64,000 nucleotides of DNA. It comes from CAYLJJ01 sp964384025. Lineage in GTDB: Bacteria; Myxococcota_A; Bradymonadia; UBA7976; UBA1532. Shown piece by piece: positions 52,215 to 62,800 of this stretch (positions within the stretch are counted from its first letter, which is position 1; every line of letters starts with the position of its first letter). The stretch is from positions 46,321 to 110,320 of the forward strand of contig CAYLJJ010000008.1 of assembly GCA_964384025.1 (NCBI GenBank), written 5' to 3'. The notes under the pieces are model-generated. The model had not been told where the DNA came from and made no database searches. It was given only the letters and a program-made list of their open reading frames with translations. A program made the position numbers and the translations under genes.

Positions 52215-53546
52215 ATGTATCTTCTCGCCCTGATTCTGGCCACCACCGCCGTCAAGGGAGAGGCAGGCGGCGTCAAGGTCCTGACCGAGTTAAGGGTCAA
52301 GGCCAGCGCTGATGCCCTGGATCTTAGCTTAGAGGCTAAACCTCCTTTGAGCCCTGGCGATCTTCTGCTTCACACCGAAGGAAAGCAGCTTATCTTGACC
52401 CTGCCTGGTGTAAAAGCCCGCCCTCAGCGCCTCCCTGTCAAGGATCGGATGTTCAAACGTCTGCTCCTTAAGAGCCTGAGAGGTCGTCAACCCAGCGCTC
52501 AACTCCAAGCCCTGATGAAGAGGAAGATCTCTGATGAGGTCCTTCAAGGGATCTTGGTTCAGAGTGAGGGAGAGCTGCTGCGAATCTCAATCCCTCGAAA
52601 TAAGGAGATCGCGCAGCGCTGGGCGCAGCTGAGCGAGCAGCGCGCTCTGGCTCTTCTAGAAGCTCGTAAGCCTCAGCCCTTAGAGTTTCAAGCCAAACCT
52701 GAGCCTGTGAAAGAACCCCCAGCGCTCAAACTCGAGCCAAAGCCCCAAGCACAGCCAGAGTCGATCAATCCAAAGCAGAAAGCTGCCGTGCCTCCCCTAA
52801 AAGTGGAGAGCCCTGAGGATCCTGAAGAGCGCCCCCTCTTTCAAGCCAAGGAGAGCGCTGAGATCGCGGCTCTAGGACATTCGGGCGGGGGTCTGGGCTC
52901 CAGCGCGCTCCTGATGGGGCTCCTGCTTTTGGCTGGGATCGCCTTCTTTCTGATCCGTCGTCTGCGGGCTCCTCAGCTCAAGGGCCTGGAGGGGCCGCTG
53001 ATTCGCCCCTTGGGCAGTCATATCCTGGGGCCAAAACAGCGCCTCCTGCTCCTGGATGTCGCCGGGCAGTGGCTCCTCTTGGGGAGCAGCGAGAAGGGGG
53101 TTCAGATGCTGAGTCATATCGAGGCTCATCCCAATGAGACCACAACTTCAGGAGCTGTCCAGGCAACCTCAGGTCCCATCCAGAAGAACCCAGGCTCCAT
53201 TCAAGCAACCTCAGGCCCCATCCAGATGGGGAGCCTTGCACCCAGCCCTCAAGCACCCCAGATCCAGCCCGCGACCCAGGCGATCCCCTCTGAGGCCCTG
53301 GGGGGCTTTGCTCAGCGCCTGGGACGAGCTTTTAAGCAGGTTCGCCGGGTAGCTGATGATTTGGAGTCTGATGAGCTGGAGCGGGGCTTCTTCGCTCGCG
53401 CTGAAGAGGCTCGCCGAGAGGCCGCTGAGGAGGAGGCGCTGAGCGCCCTCTGTGATGAGATCGAGGATGAAGTGCAAGCGCCCAAGCGACCCGTCCCCGC
53501 GCAGGCCGATCTGCTGCAAAAGATCCGCAGACTTCAGAGCGCCTAG
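52215..53546 (+). CDS. fliO: FliO-like flagellar biosynthesis protein, unusually long
   Basis: 443 residues, against about 100-200 for most FliO. Position between fliN and fliP and the segment ALLMGLLLLAGIAFFLIRRL (transmembrane, ~230-250) followed by KQRLLLLDVAGQWLLLGSSE identify it. The ~230 residues before the helix include an AMIN-like beta region (LLHTEGKQLILTLPGV) and a Pro/Lys/Glu-rich linker (KPEPVKEPPALKLEPKPQAQ), probably periplasmic after a signal peptide. After the helix comes a repetitive Ser/Gly/Gln/Pro stretch (QATSGPIQKNPGSIQATSGP) and an acidic C-terminal helix. FliO helps assemble the FliP ring. Its stop abuts the fliP ATG. Confidence 0.85.
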   Translation: MYLLALILATTAVKGEAGGVKVLTELRVKASADALDLSLEAKPPLSPGDLLLHTEGKQLILTLPGVKARPQRLPVKDRMFKRLLLKSLRGRQPSAQLQALMKRKISDEVLQGILVQSEGELLRISIPRNKEIAQRWAQLSEQRALALLEARKPQPLEFQAKPEPVKEPPALKLEPKPQAQPESINPKQKAAVPPLKVESPEDPEERPLFQAKESAEIAALGHSGGGLGSSALLMGLLLLAGIAFFLIRRLRAPQLKGLEGPLIRPLGSHILGPKQRLLLLDVAGQWLLLGSSEKGVQMLSHIEAHPNETTTSGAVQATSGPIQKNPGSIQATSGPIQMGSLAPSPQAPQIQPATQAIPSEALGGFAQRLGRAFKQVRRVADDLESDELERGFFARAEEARREAAEEEALSALCDEIEDEVQAPKRPVPAQADLLQKIRRLQSA

Positions 53547-54305
53547 ATGAGAGCCCATCACCTGCTGCTCTTTGCCCTGCTCCTAGCAGGTCAGGCCCTA
53601 GCCCAGGAGGCCACGCCTCAACCCTCAGATCCCTTTGCGCTCCCACAGGTGCAGCTCTCTCTGGGAGGAGGAGAGGGAGATTGGGTATCGGGCCTGCGTA
53701 TCCTGGCCCTGCTGACCGTGCTCACTCTGGCTCCCGCGATCCTGCTGACTATGACCAGCTTTACGCGCATCATCATCGTCTTTGGCTTCCTCAGGCAGGC
53801 CATCGGAACTCAACAGGCCCCTCCCAATCAGATCTTGGTGGCCCTGGCGCTCTTCCTGACGGTCTTTGTGATGCAGCCTGTCTGGAGCCAGGTCCGCACA
53901 GAGGCGCTGGAGCCCTTTATGGCGGAGAAGATCAATCAAGAGCAGGCTCTCAGCGCGGCGATGGCCCCCGTGCGCAGCTTTATGTTCAAGCACACCCGAG
54001 AGAAGGATCTGGGGCTCTTTATCAAGGTCGCTGGAGCAGATCGCCCTCGCCAGCGTCGAGATGTCTCCAACTGGCAGCTGATCCCCGCCTTTGTCCTCAG
54101 TGAACTGAGGACCGCTTTTCAGATGGGCTTTATGATCTATGTTCCCTTTTTGGTCTTAGATATGGTGGTGGCCTCCATCCTGATGGCGATGGGGATGATG
54201 ATGCTGCCTCCCATCCTGATCTCACTGCCTTTTAAGATCATGCTCTTTGTTCTGGTGGATGGCTGGAACTTAATGGCGGGGAGCTTAGCTCAGAGCTTTC
54301 AATAG
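53547..54305 (+). CDS. fliP: Flagellar export gate protein FliP
   Basis: 252 residues. A cleavable signal peptide (LLLFALLLAGQALAQ) is typical of FliP. Core motifs are LTLAPAILLTMTSFTRIIIV, FGFLRQAIGTQQAPPNQILV, FVMQPVW, and the C-terminal FQMGFMIYVPFLVLDMVVAS, MGMMMLPP and ISLPFKIMLFVLVDGW. FliP forms the pentameric core of the FliPQR export channel in the inner membrane. The ATG follows directly on the fliO TAG, indicating translational coupling. Confidence 0.97.
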   Translation: MRAHHLLLFALLLAGQALAQEATPQPSDPFALPQVQLSLGGGEGDWVSGLRILALLTVLTLAPAILLTMTSFTRIIIVFGFLRQAIGTQQAPPNQILVALALFLTVFVMQPVWSQVRTEALEPFMAEKINQEQALSAAMAPVRSFMFKHTREKDLGLFIKVAGADRPRQRRDVSNWQLIPAFVLSELRTAFQMGFMIYVPFLVLDMVVASILMAMGMMMLPPILISLPFKIMLFVLVDGWNLMAGSLAQSFQ

Positions 54306-54318
54306 CTGGGGTAGATAG

Positions 54319-54588
54319 ATGGACGCTGATTATGTCGTCTCCTTCTTTCAAGAGGCGATCACCGTAGCCCTGACCCTCTCTCTCCCCGCTCTTATGTTGG
54401 GGCTCTTTGTCGGCTTGCTGGTCTCTGTCTTCCAGGCTGTGACTCAGATCCAAGAGCAGACTCTGGCGCTGATCCCTAAGATCATCGCCATCATCATGGC
54501 CCTGTTGATCTTCGGGGGTTGGATGCTCACCCGGCTGGTTAACTTTACCCAGTCAGTCTTTAACAAACTCCCCAACCTACCAGGATGA
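54319..54588 (+). CDS. fliQ: Flagellar export gate protein FliQ
   Basis: 89 residues with two transmembrane helices, exact for FliQ. The motifs FQEAITVALTLSLPALMLGL, VGLLVSVFQAVTQIQEQTL and PKIIAIIMALLIFGGWML are characteristic. Four copies wrap around the FliP-FliR core of the export gate. It starts 13 bp after fliP and ends 18 bp before fliR. Confidence 0.96.
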   Translation: MDADYVVSFFQEAITVALTLSLPALMLGLFVGLLVSVFQAVTQIQEQTLALIPKIIAIIMALLIFGGWMLTRLVNFTQSVFNKLPNLPG

Positions 54589-54606
54589 ACCAGAGAGGTA
54601 GCCAGG

Positions 54607-55389
54607 ATGAACGCTGAGGGGCTCTTTGCTCTCGCGGGTCCCTGGGCGATCGCCTTTGGTCTGATCCTGATCCGTGTTGCTGCTTTGGTGACCACCACCC
54701 CTCTCTTCTCGATGTCAACGGTGCCTGTCCCTGTGCGGGCAGGCTTCGTCGGTTGTATCTCGCTCCTCGTCAGCATGAAGACGGGGCCTCTCCCCTTGGG
54801 GAGTGACTGGCTCCTCCTCTCAGGAGCTGCGTTGAGAGAGGCCTTCATCGGAGGGTTGATGGGCCTCTCGATCATGTTGCTCTTTGGAGCCCTTCAACTG
54901 GCTGGACAGATCATCGGGATTCAGATGGGCTTTGCTATGGCCAACGTCATGGATCCCACCACAGCGCAACAGGTGGGTGTGCTCAGCCAAGTTTTTCGCC
55001 TCCTGGGCCTGATGCTCTTCCTCGTCCTGGACGGACACCTCCTGCTCCTAGAGGCGCTCTTTAAAAGCTTTGAGGTCGCGCCCTTGGCGGGTGGCATCTC
55101 GCATGGGACAGATCTTCTACGCGAGATGCTCTCTATGGGGGGGCGCCTCTTTGAGTTGGGTCTTCAGATGGCCCTCCCGGTGATCAGCACAGTCCTCCTG
55201 GTCAACACCGGCCTCGCGGTGGTCGCTCGCACGATCCCCCAGGTGAACATCTTTGTGTTGGGCTTTATCTTCAGCATCAGTCTGGGGCTCTTGATGCTCT
55301 CTCTCTCGATCCCCAGCACCGCGCTGTTCTTTGAGGAGCTGATGCAGGAGGCGCTGAGGGGCAGTTTCTCTGTGGCGAGGGGTTTTTAG
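54607..55389 (+). CDS. fliR: Flagellar export gate protein FliR
   Basis: 260 residues with about six hydrophobic helices. Family motifs: LILIRVAALVTTTPLFS, VPVRAGFVGCISLLVS, REAFIGGLMGLSIMLLFGAL, GFAMANVMDPTTAQQVGVLS and VNTGLAVVARTIPQVNIFVL. FliR is the single non-repeated subunit of the FliPQR gate and contacts FlhB. Its stop is 2 bases before the flhB TTG start, so the two are coupled. Confidence 0.96.
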   Translation: MNAEGLFALAGPWAIAFGLILIRVAALVTTTPLFSMSTVPVPVRAGFVGCISLLVSMKTGPLPLGSDWLLLSGAALREAFIGGLMGLSIMLLFGALQLAGQIIGIQMGFAMANVMDPTTAQQVGVLSQVFRLLGLMLFLVLDGHLLLLEALFKSFEVAPLAGGISHGTDLLREMLSMGGRLFELGLQMALPVISTVLLVNTGLAVVARTIPQVNIFVLGFIFSISLGLLMLSLSIPSTALFFEELMQEALRGSFSVARGF

Positions 55390-55391
55390 CT

Positions 55392-56450
55392 TTGAGTGAT
55401 GACGCTGGCGAAAAGACTGAAGCTCCGACCGAGAAACGGATCCAGGAGTTTCGAGATAAGGGAGAACTGGCTCGCTCCCGAGATGCCCTCTCTATGCTCA
55501 TCCTCCTGGCGGGCTTCGCCTTTCTAAAGCTGGGGGGAGCACGGATCTATAGAACCGCTTCAGGCCTGGCACAACGCTATCTAAAGATCGGAGCGCCGAT
55601 CGATTTTAGCGTCGAGGGGCTTCTTCAAATGGCGAGCGATCTGGTGGGGGTTATGGCCTATATCCTGGCGCCCCTTATCCTGATGGTGCTGCTTTTCTCT
55701 ATCCTGGGGAATGTGGTTCAGGTGGGGCTGCTCTTCAACCTAAAATCTCTCCAACCTGATCTCAGCAAACTCAACTTCTTCACCAAGTTTATCCCCACCT
55801 TCTTCAACAAGGAGAAGCTCGGCTCCTTGGTGGGCAGCTTGCTTAAGCTCCTCTTGGTGGGCAGTGTAGTCGCCCTGACTCTCTCAGGGGCCTTTGAGGA
55901 GATCCAGGCGCTCTCTCTGCTGCCTCTTCTGGGGGGGATACAATACCTCCTCGACCATATCCTTGCGATCCTCCTCTCCGTCTCTCTACTCCTGATCCTG
56001 ATCTCCATCGGGGACTATCTCTGGAGCCGCTTTACCATCGGAGAGAGGATGAAGATGAGCAAACAGGAGGTGAAGCAGGAGCATGAGGATCAGGAGGGCA
56101 AAGGAGAGATTCGTCGAAAGCGAGGAGAGCGAGCCCAGGAGCTGGCCTTTGGCCGTATGATGCAGCAGCTCCCCACCGCTGATGTGGTGGTCAACAACCC
56201 CACCCATATCTCTGTCGCGCTGCGTTATCGCGCGGGCGAAGATATCGCCCCTGTGGTGATCGCCAAGGGAGTAGATGAGATCGCCCTGCGTATCCGTGAG
56301 CGGGCTCGCAGCGTGGGGGTTCCCATGATAGAGAACCGCGCGCTGGCCCGAGGGCTCTATGCGACGGTCGATCTGGGAGGGCTGATCCCCGAAAGCTTCT
56401 TCCGAGCTGTCGCTGAGGTCTTGGCCCAGGTGATGCAAACAAAGACCTAA
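55392..56450 (+). CDS. flhB: Flagellar export switch protein FlhB
   Basis: 352 residues from a TTG start at 55392, the only start that gives the conserved SDDAGEKTEAPTEKRIQEFR opening. Four transmembrane helices lie between ~35 and ~210. The cytoplasmic part holds the autocleavage site NPTH at 269-272 (Asn269-Pro270), the feature that switches export from rod-hook to filament substrates. It continues with GEDIAPVVIAKGVDEIALRI and PMIENRALARGLYATVDLG. No frame problem is seen. It follows fliR by 2 bp and precedes flhA by 39 bp. Confidence 0.97.
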   Translation: MSDDAGEKTEAPTEKRIQEFRDKGELARSRDALSMLILLAGFAFLKLGGARIYRTASGLAQRYLKIGAPIDFSVEGLLQMASDLVGVMAYILAPLILMVLLFSILGNVVQVGLLFNLKSLQPDLSKLNFFTKFIPTFFNKEKLGSLVGSLLKLLLVGSVVALTLSGAFEEIQALSLLPLLGGIQYLLDHILAILLSVSLLLILISIGDYLWSRFTIGERMKMSKQEVKQEHEDQEGKGEIRRKRGERAQELAFGRMMQQLPTADVVVNNPTHISVALRYRAGEDIAPVVIAKGVDEIALRIRERARSVGVPMIENRALARGLYATVDLGGLIPESFFRAVAEVLAQVMQTKT

Positions 56451-56489
56451 GCCCTGTAAACAACTCAATAAAGAGGTCTAGAAAGCTCG

Positions 56490-58520
56490 ATGGGAAAGTA
56501 TGGGAACCTGATCTTTACTGGCGCCGTGGTGGGGCTGGTGATCCTCATGGTGCTGCCCATCCCCGCTCTGCTCCTGGACTTCTTCTTGGCCCTCAATATC
56601 ACCTTGGCGCTGACCATCCTGGTGGTCTCTCTCTATCTAGAGCGACCCCTGGAGTTTACCGGCTTCCCCGCTCTGCTCCTGGTGGCTACCCTCTTTCGCC
56701 TCAGCCTTAACATCGCCTCCACCCGGCTGATTTTGCTGGAGGCGGAGGCGGGTGAGGTGATCCGCACCTTTGGAGAGACCGTGGTGGGGGGCAATTATGT
56801 GGTGGGGGCGATCATCTTCATCATCTTGGTGATCATCAACTTTGTGGTGATCACCAAAGGCTCTGGGCGCATCGCTGAGGTGGGCGCACGCTTTACCCTA
56901 GACGCGATGCCCGGCAAGCAGATGTCGATCGACGCTGATCTCAACGCAGGGCTCATCGATGAAGCGGGGGCGCGACAACGCCGCGAGGAGGTTCAGCGAG
57001 AGGCAGACTTCTATGGCTCTATGGATGGTGCTTCTAAGTTTGTAAGGGGGGACGCCATCGCCGGTCTGTTGATCACCGCCATCAACATCATCGGCGGCTT
57101 TATCATCGGTATGACCCAAAAGGGGATGGCCGCTGGAGACTCAGCAGCGACCTTCACGCTCCTCACCGTAGGTGATGGTCTGGTCAGCCAGATCCCCGCT
57201 CTGTTGATCTCTACCGCCTCTGGAATCATCGTCTCTCGGGTAGCTGAATCGACCGACTTGGGCTCTCAGCTTATCCAGCAGCTCTTCTCCTCTCCACGAG
57301 TCCTGCGCATGGTGGCGGGGGTGCTCTTCTTCTTAGGCCTGATGGGGATGCCTAAGCTTTCCTTTTGGGGGATCGCTCTCCTGCTCCTCTTTTTGGCTCC
57401 ACGTTTTGTTCAGAGAGAGGAGGAGGAGAGCAGCTCGAGCCCAGGGGCTTCAGAGCTTGAGGCGGGCGCAGGAGCACCTCCAACTCCTGAGCCGATGGAG
57501 AATCTCCTCCATCTGGATCTCTTGGAGCTGGATATGGGCTACGGCCTGCTGCCTCTCGCAGATCGCAGCCAGGACGGCAGCCTCCTTGACCGTATCCAGC
57601 TCCTCAGACGGCAATATGCCAGCGACATGGGCTTGATCATCCCCCCCATCCAGCTCCGCGACAACCCTGAGTTGGGCCCCGGCAGCTACCGTTTCCTGAT
57701 CCGGGGGGTCTCTATCGCTGAGGGAGACCTGATGTTTGATCGAGAGCTGGCCATCGAGTCAGAAGATCAGCTTGAGAAGATCCCAGGGATCCCCACGCGA
57801 GAGCCCGCCTTTGGAAACCTGGGGGTCTGGATCGGTCGAGATCAACGAGAGCGAGCGGAGCAGTTGGGCTACTATGTGGTGGACTGCGCTACGGTGATGG
57901 CGACTCATCTGACCGAGCTGCTTCGGAGACACGCTCATGAGCTGCTGGGACGCCAAGAGCTGCAACAGCTCCTGGAGATCTGCGCGCTCTCCTCCCCTAA
58001 GGTTGTAGAGGAGCTGATCCCCGATAAGCTCAACATGGGGGCGCTCTTGCGAGTGCTCCACAACCTCCTCAAGGAGCAGGTCAGCATTCGAGATATGCGC
58101 AGCATCCTAGAGGCTCTGGCTGATCATATTCATCTGACCCAGAGCCCTGAGATCCTCACTGAGTTTGTACGCCAACGTATGGCCCCCTACCTCAGCAGCC
58201 AGATGAAATCAGAGGATGGCCAGATCCGTGTCTTTGTCTTAAACCCAGCTCTGGAGGAGCATCTGCGAGGACAGATGCAGCAGATGGATGAGAGCTTTCA
58301 TCTGAGCTTGGCTCCCGCAGAAGCGGAGAACCTCCTTCGTAAGATCGAGGAGCAGGCGGAGCGCTGCTCTATGCTGGGCTATCTCCCCATCCTTATGGTC
58401 GCCCCTGAGCTGCGTCGCGCCCTGAGGAACCTCATCGAGCCCTATATGCCACAGATCATGGTCAGCACCCATAAGGAGATCAGGGGCACGCGCAGCGAGG
58501 TGGTTGCGCAGATCGATTGA
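56490..58520 (+). CDS. flhA: Flagellar export gate protein FlhA
   Basis: 676 residues, close to the usual 690. About eight transmembrane helices lie in the first ~310 residues. The cytoplasmic loop between them carries the FHIPEP signature RIAEVGARFTLDAMPGKQMS and IDADLNAGLIDEAGARQRR. After an acidic linker (~310-345) the C-terminal domain shows LLDRIQLLRRQYASDMGLII, PPIQLRDNPEL and the end IRGTRSEVVAQID, typical of flagellar FlhA. It forms the nonameric export gate ring that receives substrates and chaperones. This is the last flagellar gene here; flhF, fliA and fliL are not in the window. Confidence 0.97.
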   Translation: MGKYGNLIFTGAVVGLVILMVLPIPALLLDFFLALNITLALTILVVSLYLERPLEFTGFPALLLVATLFRLSLNIASTRLILLEAEAGEVIRTFGETVVGGNYVVGAIIFIILVIINFVVITKGSGRIAEVGARFTLDAMPGKQMSIDADLNAGLIDEAGARQRREEVQREADFYGSMDGASKFVRGDAIAGLLITAINIIGGFIIGMTQKGMAAGDSAATFTLLTVGDGLVSQIPALLISTASGIIVSRVAESTDLGSQLIQQLFSSPRVLRMVAGVLFFLGLMGMPKLSFWGIALLLLFLAPRFVQREEEESSSSPGASELEAGAGAPPTPEPMENLLHLDLLELDMGYGLLPLADRSQDGSLLDRIQLLRRQYASDMGLIIPPIQLRDNPELGPGSYRFLIRGVSIAEGDLMFDRELAIESEDQLEKIPGIPTREPAFGNLGVWIGRDQRERAEQLGYYVVDCATVMATHLTELLRRHAHELLGRQELQQLLEICALSSPKVVEELIPDKLNMGALLRVLHNLLKEQVSIRDMRSILEALADHIHLTQSPEILTEFVRQRMAPYLSSQMKSEDGQIRVFVLNPALEEHLRGQMQQMDESFHLSLAPAEAENLLRKIEEQAERCSMLGYLPILMVAPELRRALRNLIEPYMPQIMVSTHKEIRGTRSEVVAQID

Positions 58521-58587
58521 GCCTGTCGATTGATTCGCTCCCCCTCATCGGTTAGAAGTCTCTGCTTGCTTTCTGGGAGTCTTTTTT

Positions 58588-59829
58588 ATGCTGAGAGCTG
58601 CTCAACTCCTTTGCTTCCTCACGCTGGTGGCCTGTGGGGTCGATGAGGTGGGGATCGACCCTCCTGATGATAGCCTGCATAACCCTATGGCCTTAGCGAG
58701 CCATCCAGATGGCCGCTATCTCTATATCGCCAACGCCATCTTCGATCGGAAATACAACGCTGGGACCGTGATGGTCTATGACAGCTTTGAGCGCCATCTG
58801 CTGCCTGAGGCCACCGTCCGCGTGGGCCTCTTCGCGGGAGATATGGTGATCGGGCGGCCCGCCTCGGGAGAGGGGGAGGTGCTGGCTTTCCTGAGCACTC
58901 GCGATGATGATCGCATCGTGCGGCTCTCGATCAAGGCGGAGGAGTCGGGGCAAGGGCATCTCCGTTGCGGTGGCTCCTCGTGTGGAGGGGCCTGGGTGAC
59001 AGATCGAACAACAGATGCGGATCTGGCGGGCGATCCCTTTGGCCTGAGCTATGACGGGCAGCATCTCTATCTGAGCCATCTAGAGCGGGGCTTAGTCTCC
59101 AGTTGGAGCGTGACTGGGGATCAAGCCCCCATCTATGGCTGCGCCTTCAACTTAGAGGGAGGCGTCTCCAACATCGCACAGCATCCCCTCCTGGGCTGGG
59201 TCTATGTGACCGATCGCGGTGGACAGCGTATCCGTGTCTTGGAGAACAGCGCTCTGAGTCAGGGCTCAGGGCTCCTGGGAGACGCCTGTAGCCTCAGCCT
59301 ACGACAGAACATCTTGGTGGACCCCTACTCAGAGCGAGGCCACACCCGCGGCCTCAACTTCAGCGCGGATGGCAGCCTGCTCTATGTCGCCAGCAGCTCG
59401 GACGATAGCCTGCGCATCTATGATGTCTCGATCAACGCTGAGGGCCTGCCCAGAAACCGCCTCTTGGCGATTATCCCGGTAGGCAGCGCCCCCAACCGAG
59501 TCAAGGTAGCGGGGCTACGCCCTGGAGAGCATCGCGCCGCCTCTCAACTCCTTCAGGGAGAGGCTGATCGTCTCCTGGATGAGAAAGGGGAGGGGCTGAT
59601 CTATGTCAGCGTCTTTAATGATGATCGCGTCCTGGTAATCGATCCAGCCATCCAAGCGGTGATCGAGCGGATCGACGTAGGAACAGGACCGCATGATATC
59701 GCCATCCTCCCTGATGGTGCAGGGCAGCTCCGAGGCTATGTGAGCAACTTTAGAGATCACAGCCTCGCGGTCCTCGATCTTGAGCCCGGCTCTCCCAGCC
59801 GCTTCCAACTCTTAGCGACCATCCTGTGA
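58588..59829 (+). CDS. Beta-propeller lipoprotein
   Basis: 413 residues. The signal peptide ends LTLVACGVDE, a lipobox. The mature protein has seven-blade-propeller-like repeats (LASHPDGRYLYIANAIFDRK, LSYDGQHLYLSHLERG, LNFSADGSLLYVASSSDDSL, GLIYVSVFNDDRVLVIDPAI, HDIAILPDGAGQLRGYVSNF) of the YVTN/YncE kind. Two Cys pairs (RCGGSSCGG) sit in a loop. No enzymatic residues are evident; such propellers usually bind proteins or ligands at the surface. Its TGA overlaps the next gene's ATG as TGATG, so the two products are made together. Confidence 0.82.
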   Translation: MLRAAQLLCFLTLVACGVDEVGIDPPDDSLHNPMALASHPDGRYLYIANAIFDRKYNAGTVMVYDSFERHLLPEATVRVGLFAGDMVIGRPASGEGEVLAFLSTRDDDRIVRLSIKAEESGQGHLRCGGSSCGGAWVTDRTTDADLAGDPFGLSYDGQHLYLSHLERGLVSSWSVTGDQAPIYGCAFNLEGGVSNIAQHPLLGWVYVTDRGGQRIRVLENSALSQGSGLLGDACSLSLRQNILVDPYSERGHTRGLNFSADGSLLYVASSSDDSLRIYDVSINAEGLPRNRLLAIIPVGSAPNRVKVAGLRPGEHRAASQLLQGEADRLLDEKGEGLIYVSVFNDDRVLVIDPAIQAVIERIDVGTGPHDIAILPDGAGQLRGYVSNFRDHSLAVLDLEPGSPSRFQLLATIL

Positions 59830-62800
59830 TGCGCCTTATGCTCAAAGTTCTCCTCCCTCTCCTCCTGCTCCTCTTGGGCTGTGATCCTGCCTCTACCCCT
59901 GCGCTGACAGAGATCCCTGGGGCGCGCTTTATCACTTTTCGCTGCGTGGATGACTCCCCAGCAGGCTTTGAGGGGCTGCCCCTGGATGGCTGCGGCTGCA
60001 CTGAGTGGGAGGGAGAGACGCTGCGGCGTCTGGGGCGCGTAGAATGCGATTGTCGCAGCCGTATGGGAACCGGAGCGGATGATGATGTTGCTCATCTCCT
60101 CGTTGATCAGGAGAGCTGCTGGCCGATAGAGGAGGAGGGCTGTGTCATCGACTGGGCTTGTGAGCCTGCTCGAGATCCAGAGACGGGGGACTGGCTCCCC
60201 AGCCCTGAGCAAGAGCCTGGACCTCCCAGCCCTGGAGAGGGAGGCTGTGGTGAGATTCCCGCTCAGCCGATCACCCTACCCTGTGTTCCAAGGCGTGCTG
60301 GAACCCTGCGAGGCTATGTGGGCAGCCCCACCCGAGGAGAGATCACTCTCCTTAACCTCGACGCTGCAAAGGGGGGCAAGCAGATTTTAGATGTGGATCA
60401 GAGCATCCCAGGTATGACCGCGCTCTTTGTAGATGATCTGGTCAGCGGCATCGGCGCCCACCCTCAGGGAGACTTCATCTTCACCCTCAACTCCAGCACC
60501 GGAAGCCTCTCACTCATCTTCCGTGATGATCAGCTTCGTGAGAGCTTTCGGGTTGAGCTGGACTCAGGGCCTCTCCTAGATCTAGCGATCTGGCCGCCCA
60601 TCACCCGGGCGCTGGAGCCGGGTAGCCTCTCGATCCCCCCACGGGCCTTTATCACCGCGCCTCTCAAGGGTCAGATCTTAGAGTTGGACTTGGAGGCGCT
60701 GGGGGCGGGTGACGCTGACGCGCTCCAGAGGATCTGGAGTCTGCCCAGCTCAGGCGCCGCTTGCGGCTCCTGCGAGCCTGGAGAGGGCTGCATCGAGGGG
60801 CTTTGTCAGCCGCGCCCAGGGCGTATCGCCCTCTCTCCAGAGGGAGATCTGCTCATCGTTGCTCACGCCGAAGCTTCTCGTCTGACCCTCTTTGATCTAA
60901 GCGCCGGGGCAGCTCCTCAGACCATCGACTTAGATGAGCGTCACCCCTGTGATGATGGCTATCTGACTCGCCTTCAAAAACCGGAGCCTGAAGACCCGCC
61001 CTGCTCCAAACTCAGCCAGTGTGAGGATGAGTTGGACAATGATGAGGATGGGCTCATTGATGCTGAAGATGAGGGTTGTCAATCACAGTTCAGTGGCTGT
61101 GCCGATGAACTCTGTCTGAGTCGATATCTCGACTGGGAGGGGCCGCTCCCCGCCTGCATTGACGGGGAGGATAACGATGGAGACGGTCTCATCGACCGTG
61201 CTGATCCTGGCTGCGCCGATGAGGGGGATGAAGAGGAGTTGGATGGGATGGAGGGGCGTGAGTTGGGGGAAGCGCTCTGTGCGGATCGCCAGGACAACGA
61301 CGGGGATGGACTCGTCGACTGGGAGGACCCAGGCTGCACCGATCCAGAGGGAGCCTCCAGCCGCTACGACTTTGAGCGAGATCCCGCCTGCTCAAATGGC
61401 CTAGATGATGATGGAGATGGCCTCATCGATTTTGGACAGGATCCTGAGTGCTACGCCGCTTCAGATGACAACGAGGCGGGGGCGGGAGTCTCTGTAGGAC
61501 CCAGCGCCCTGGAGTCCTTCAAAGGCTACGCGGGAGCTGAGGAGCGCGACTTTCTCTATATCATCGATCCCAACGCCCGCCTCTTACGCCTGGACTTGGG
61601 CAGCTTGGCCCTCGCTCGAGTTTCGGTCTCTCGCCCTGTGCTCTCGATGGCTGCTCGGCAGCGTCGTGAGAGTCAATCTGTGTTGCTCATTACAGATGAC
61701 TCTGAGCTGCGCTCTATCGAGATCAGCGCTCAATCCCCCCTGCTCACCGAGGATGGCCATGAGATCTACGCCCGCACCGCCAGCAACCTCTATGAGAGCT
61801 GCGAGCCTCACACTCCAGGGGTTCAGGGAGATCTCCTTGATCCAGAAGGAGACCTGGATGGAGATGGCGTTAAAAACCTCTTGGATCTCTGCCCTCGACA
61901 CCCCGATCCCGATCAGCTCGACAGCGATGGGGATCTGGAGGGAGATCTCTGTGAGGTCAACATCTGCGTGACCGCCTTCTATATCGTTGAGGATGGGATC
62001 GCCTGGGAGGTCAGCGGGCTGGAAGATCAGCTTGGAGGCTACGCTCAGGAGTGGCCTATGATCCTAGATGTAGAGGGGCCGATCCCCTTCTCCAAGCTCA
62101 CAGCACAGCCGCTCGAAATTTTGGGGGCTGATCAAGATCGGGATCGGGGGCGTATGGATCCCTTGGTACAGAGCAGCACACGGAGCTTCTTCCACGAGGA
62201 GCTGAACCTCTTCCGCTCCGCCTTAGCGCGCAGCAACGCGGTGCTGAATCCCCCTCAGCTGCTCTATAAGAACAGCGCCCCAGCCAAAGATCTCAGCCGT
62301 CATCCTCTGTTCTGTCGTGCTCAAGAGCCGGGCGCTGAGGCGGACACTGAGTGTATTCCTGTGGGCTTTGATGAGGAGGGCCTCCTTGAGAGCGCTGAGT
62401 TGCTCTATCAACGAACCCCCAACCGCCTCAGCGGCTTACAGGGAGTGGAGGTGTTGGAGGAGGATCCCAAGCAGATCATCGCGGATAGCTTCTCTCTGAG
62501 CTACGAAGGCCTACTGCCGGACAGCGAGAGCCGGACAGGGCAGTTTGGTCAACGCCAGGACGCAGATCATTGGAGCCTCCTGGACTACGAAGTAGACTTT
62601 TGCAAGCTGGGGGTGGAGCCTGGAGATGTCCTCTTGGTCAAGGTCTTCGTCCCTCTCAGCGCCCAAGAGGCGGATCGCCCTGAGTGCCGTCTGCTCACCG
62701 AGGCTGCTCAGAACTCTGAGGCTTCTACTCTGCGGGAACCGCTGCGTTATCGAATCACCGAACTCAGCGCCCATAGGCTTGATCTGGAGCGAGAACCTCG

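Noticed and set aside
50803..58520. Non-flagellar (injectisome) type III secretion system
   Set aside because: FliM with a CheY-binding N-terminus, FliN, FliO and the FlhA ending are flagellar in type, and no injectisome-specific secretin or needle genes are present.
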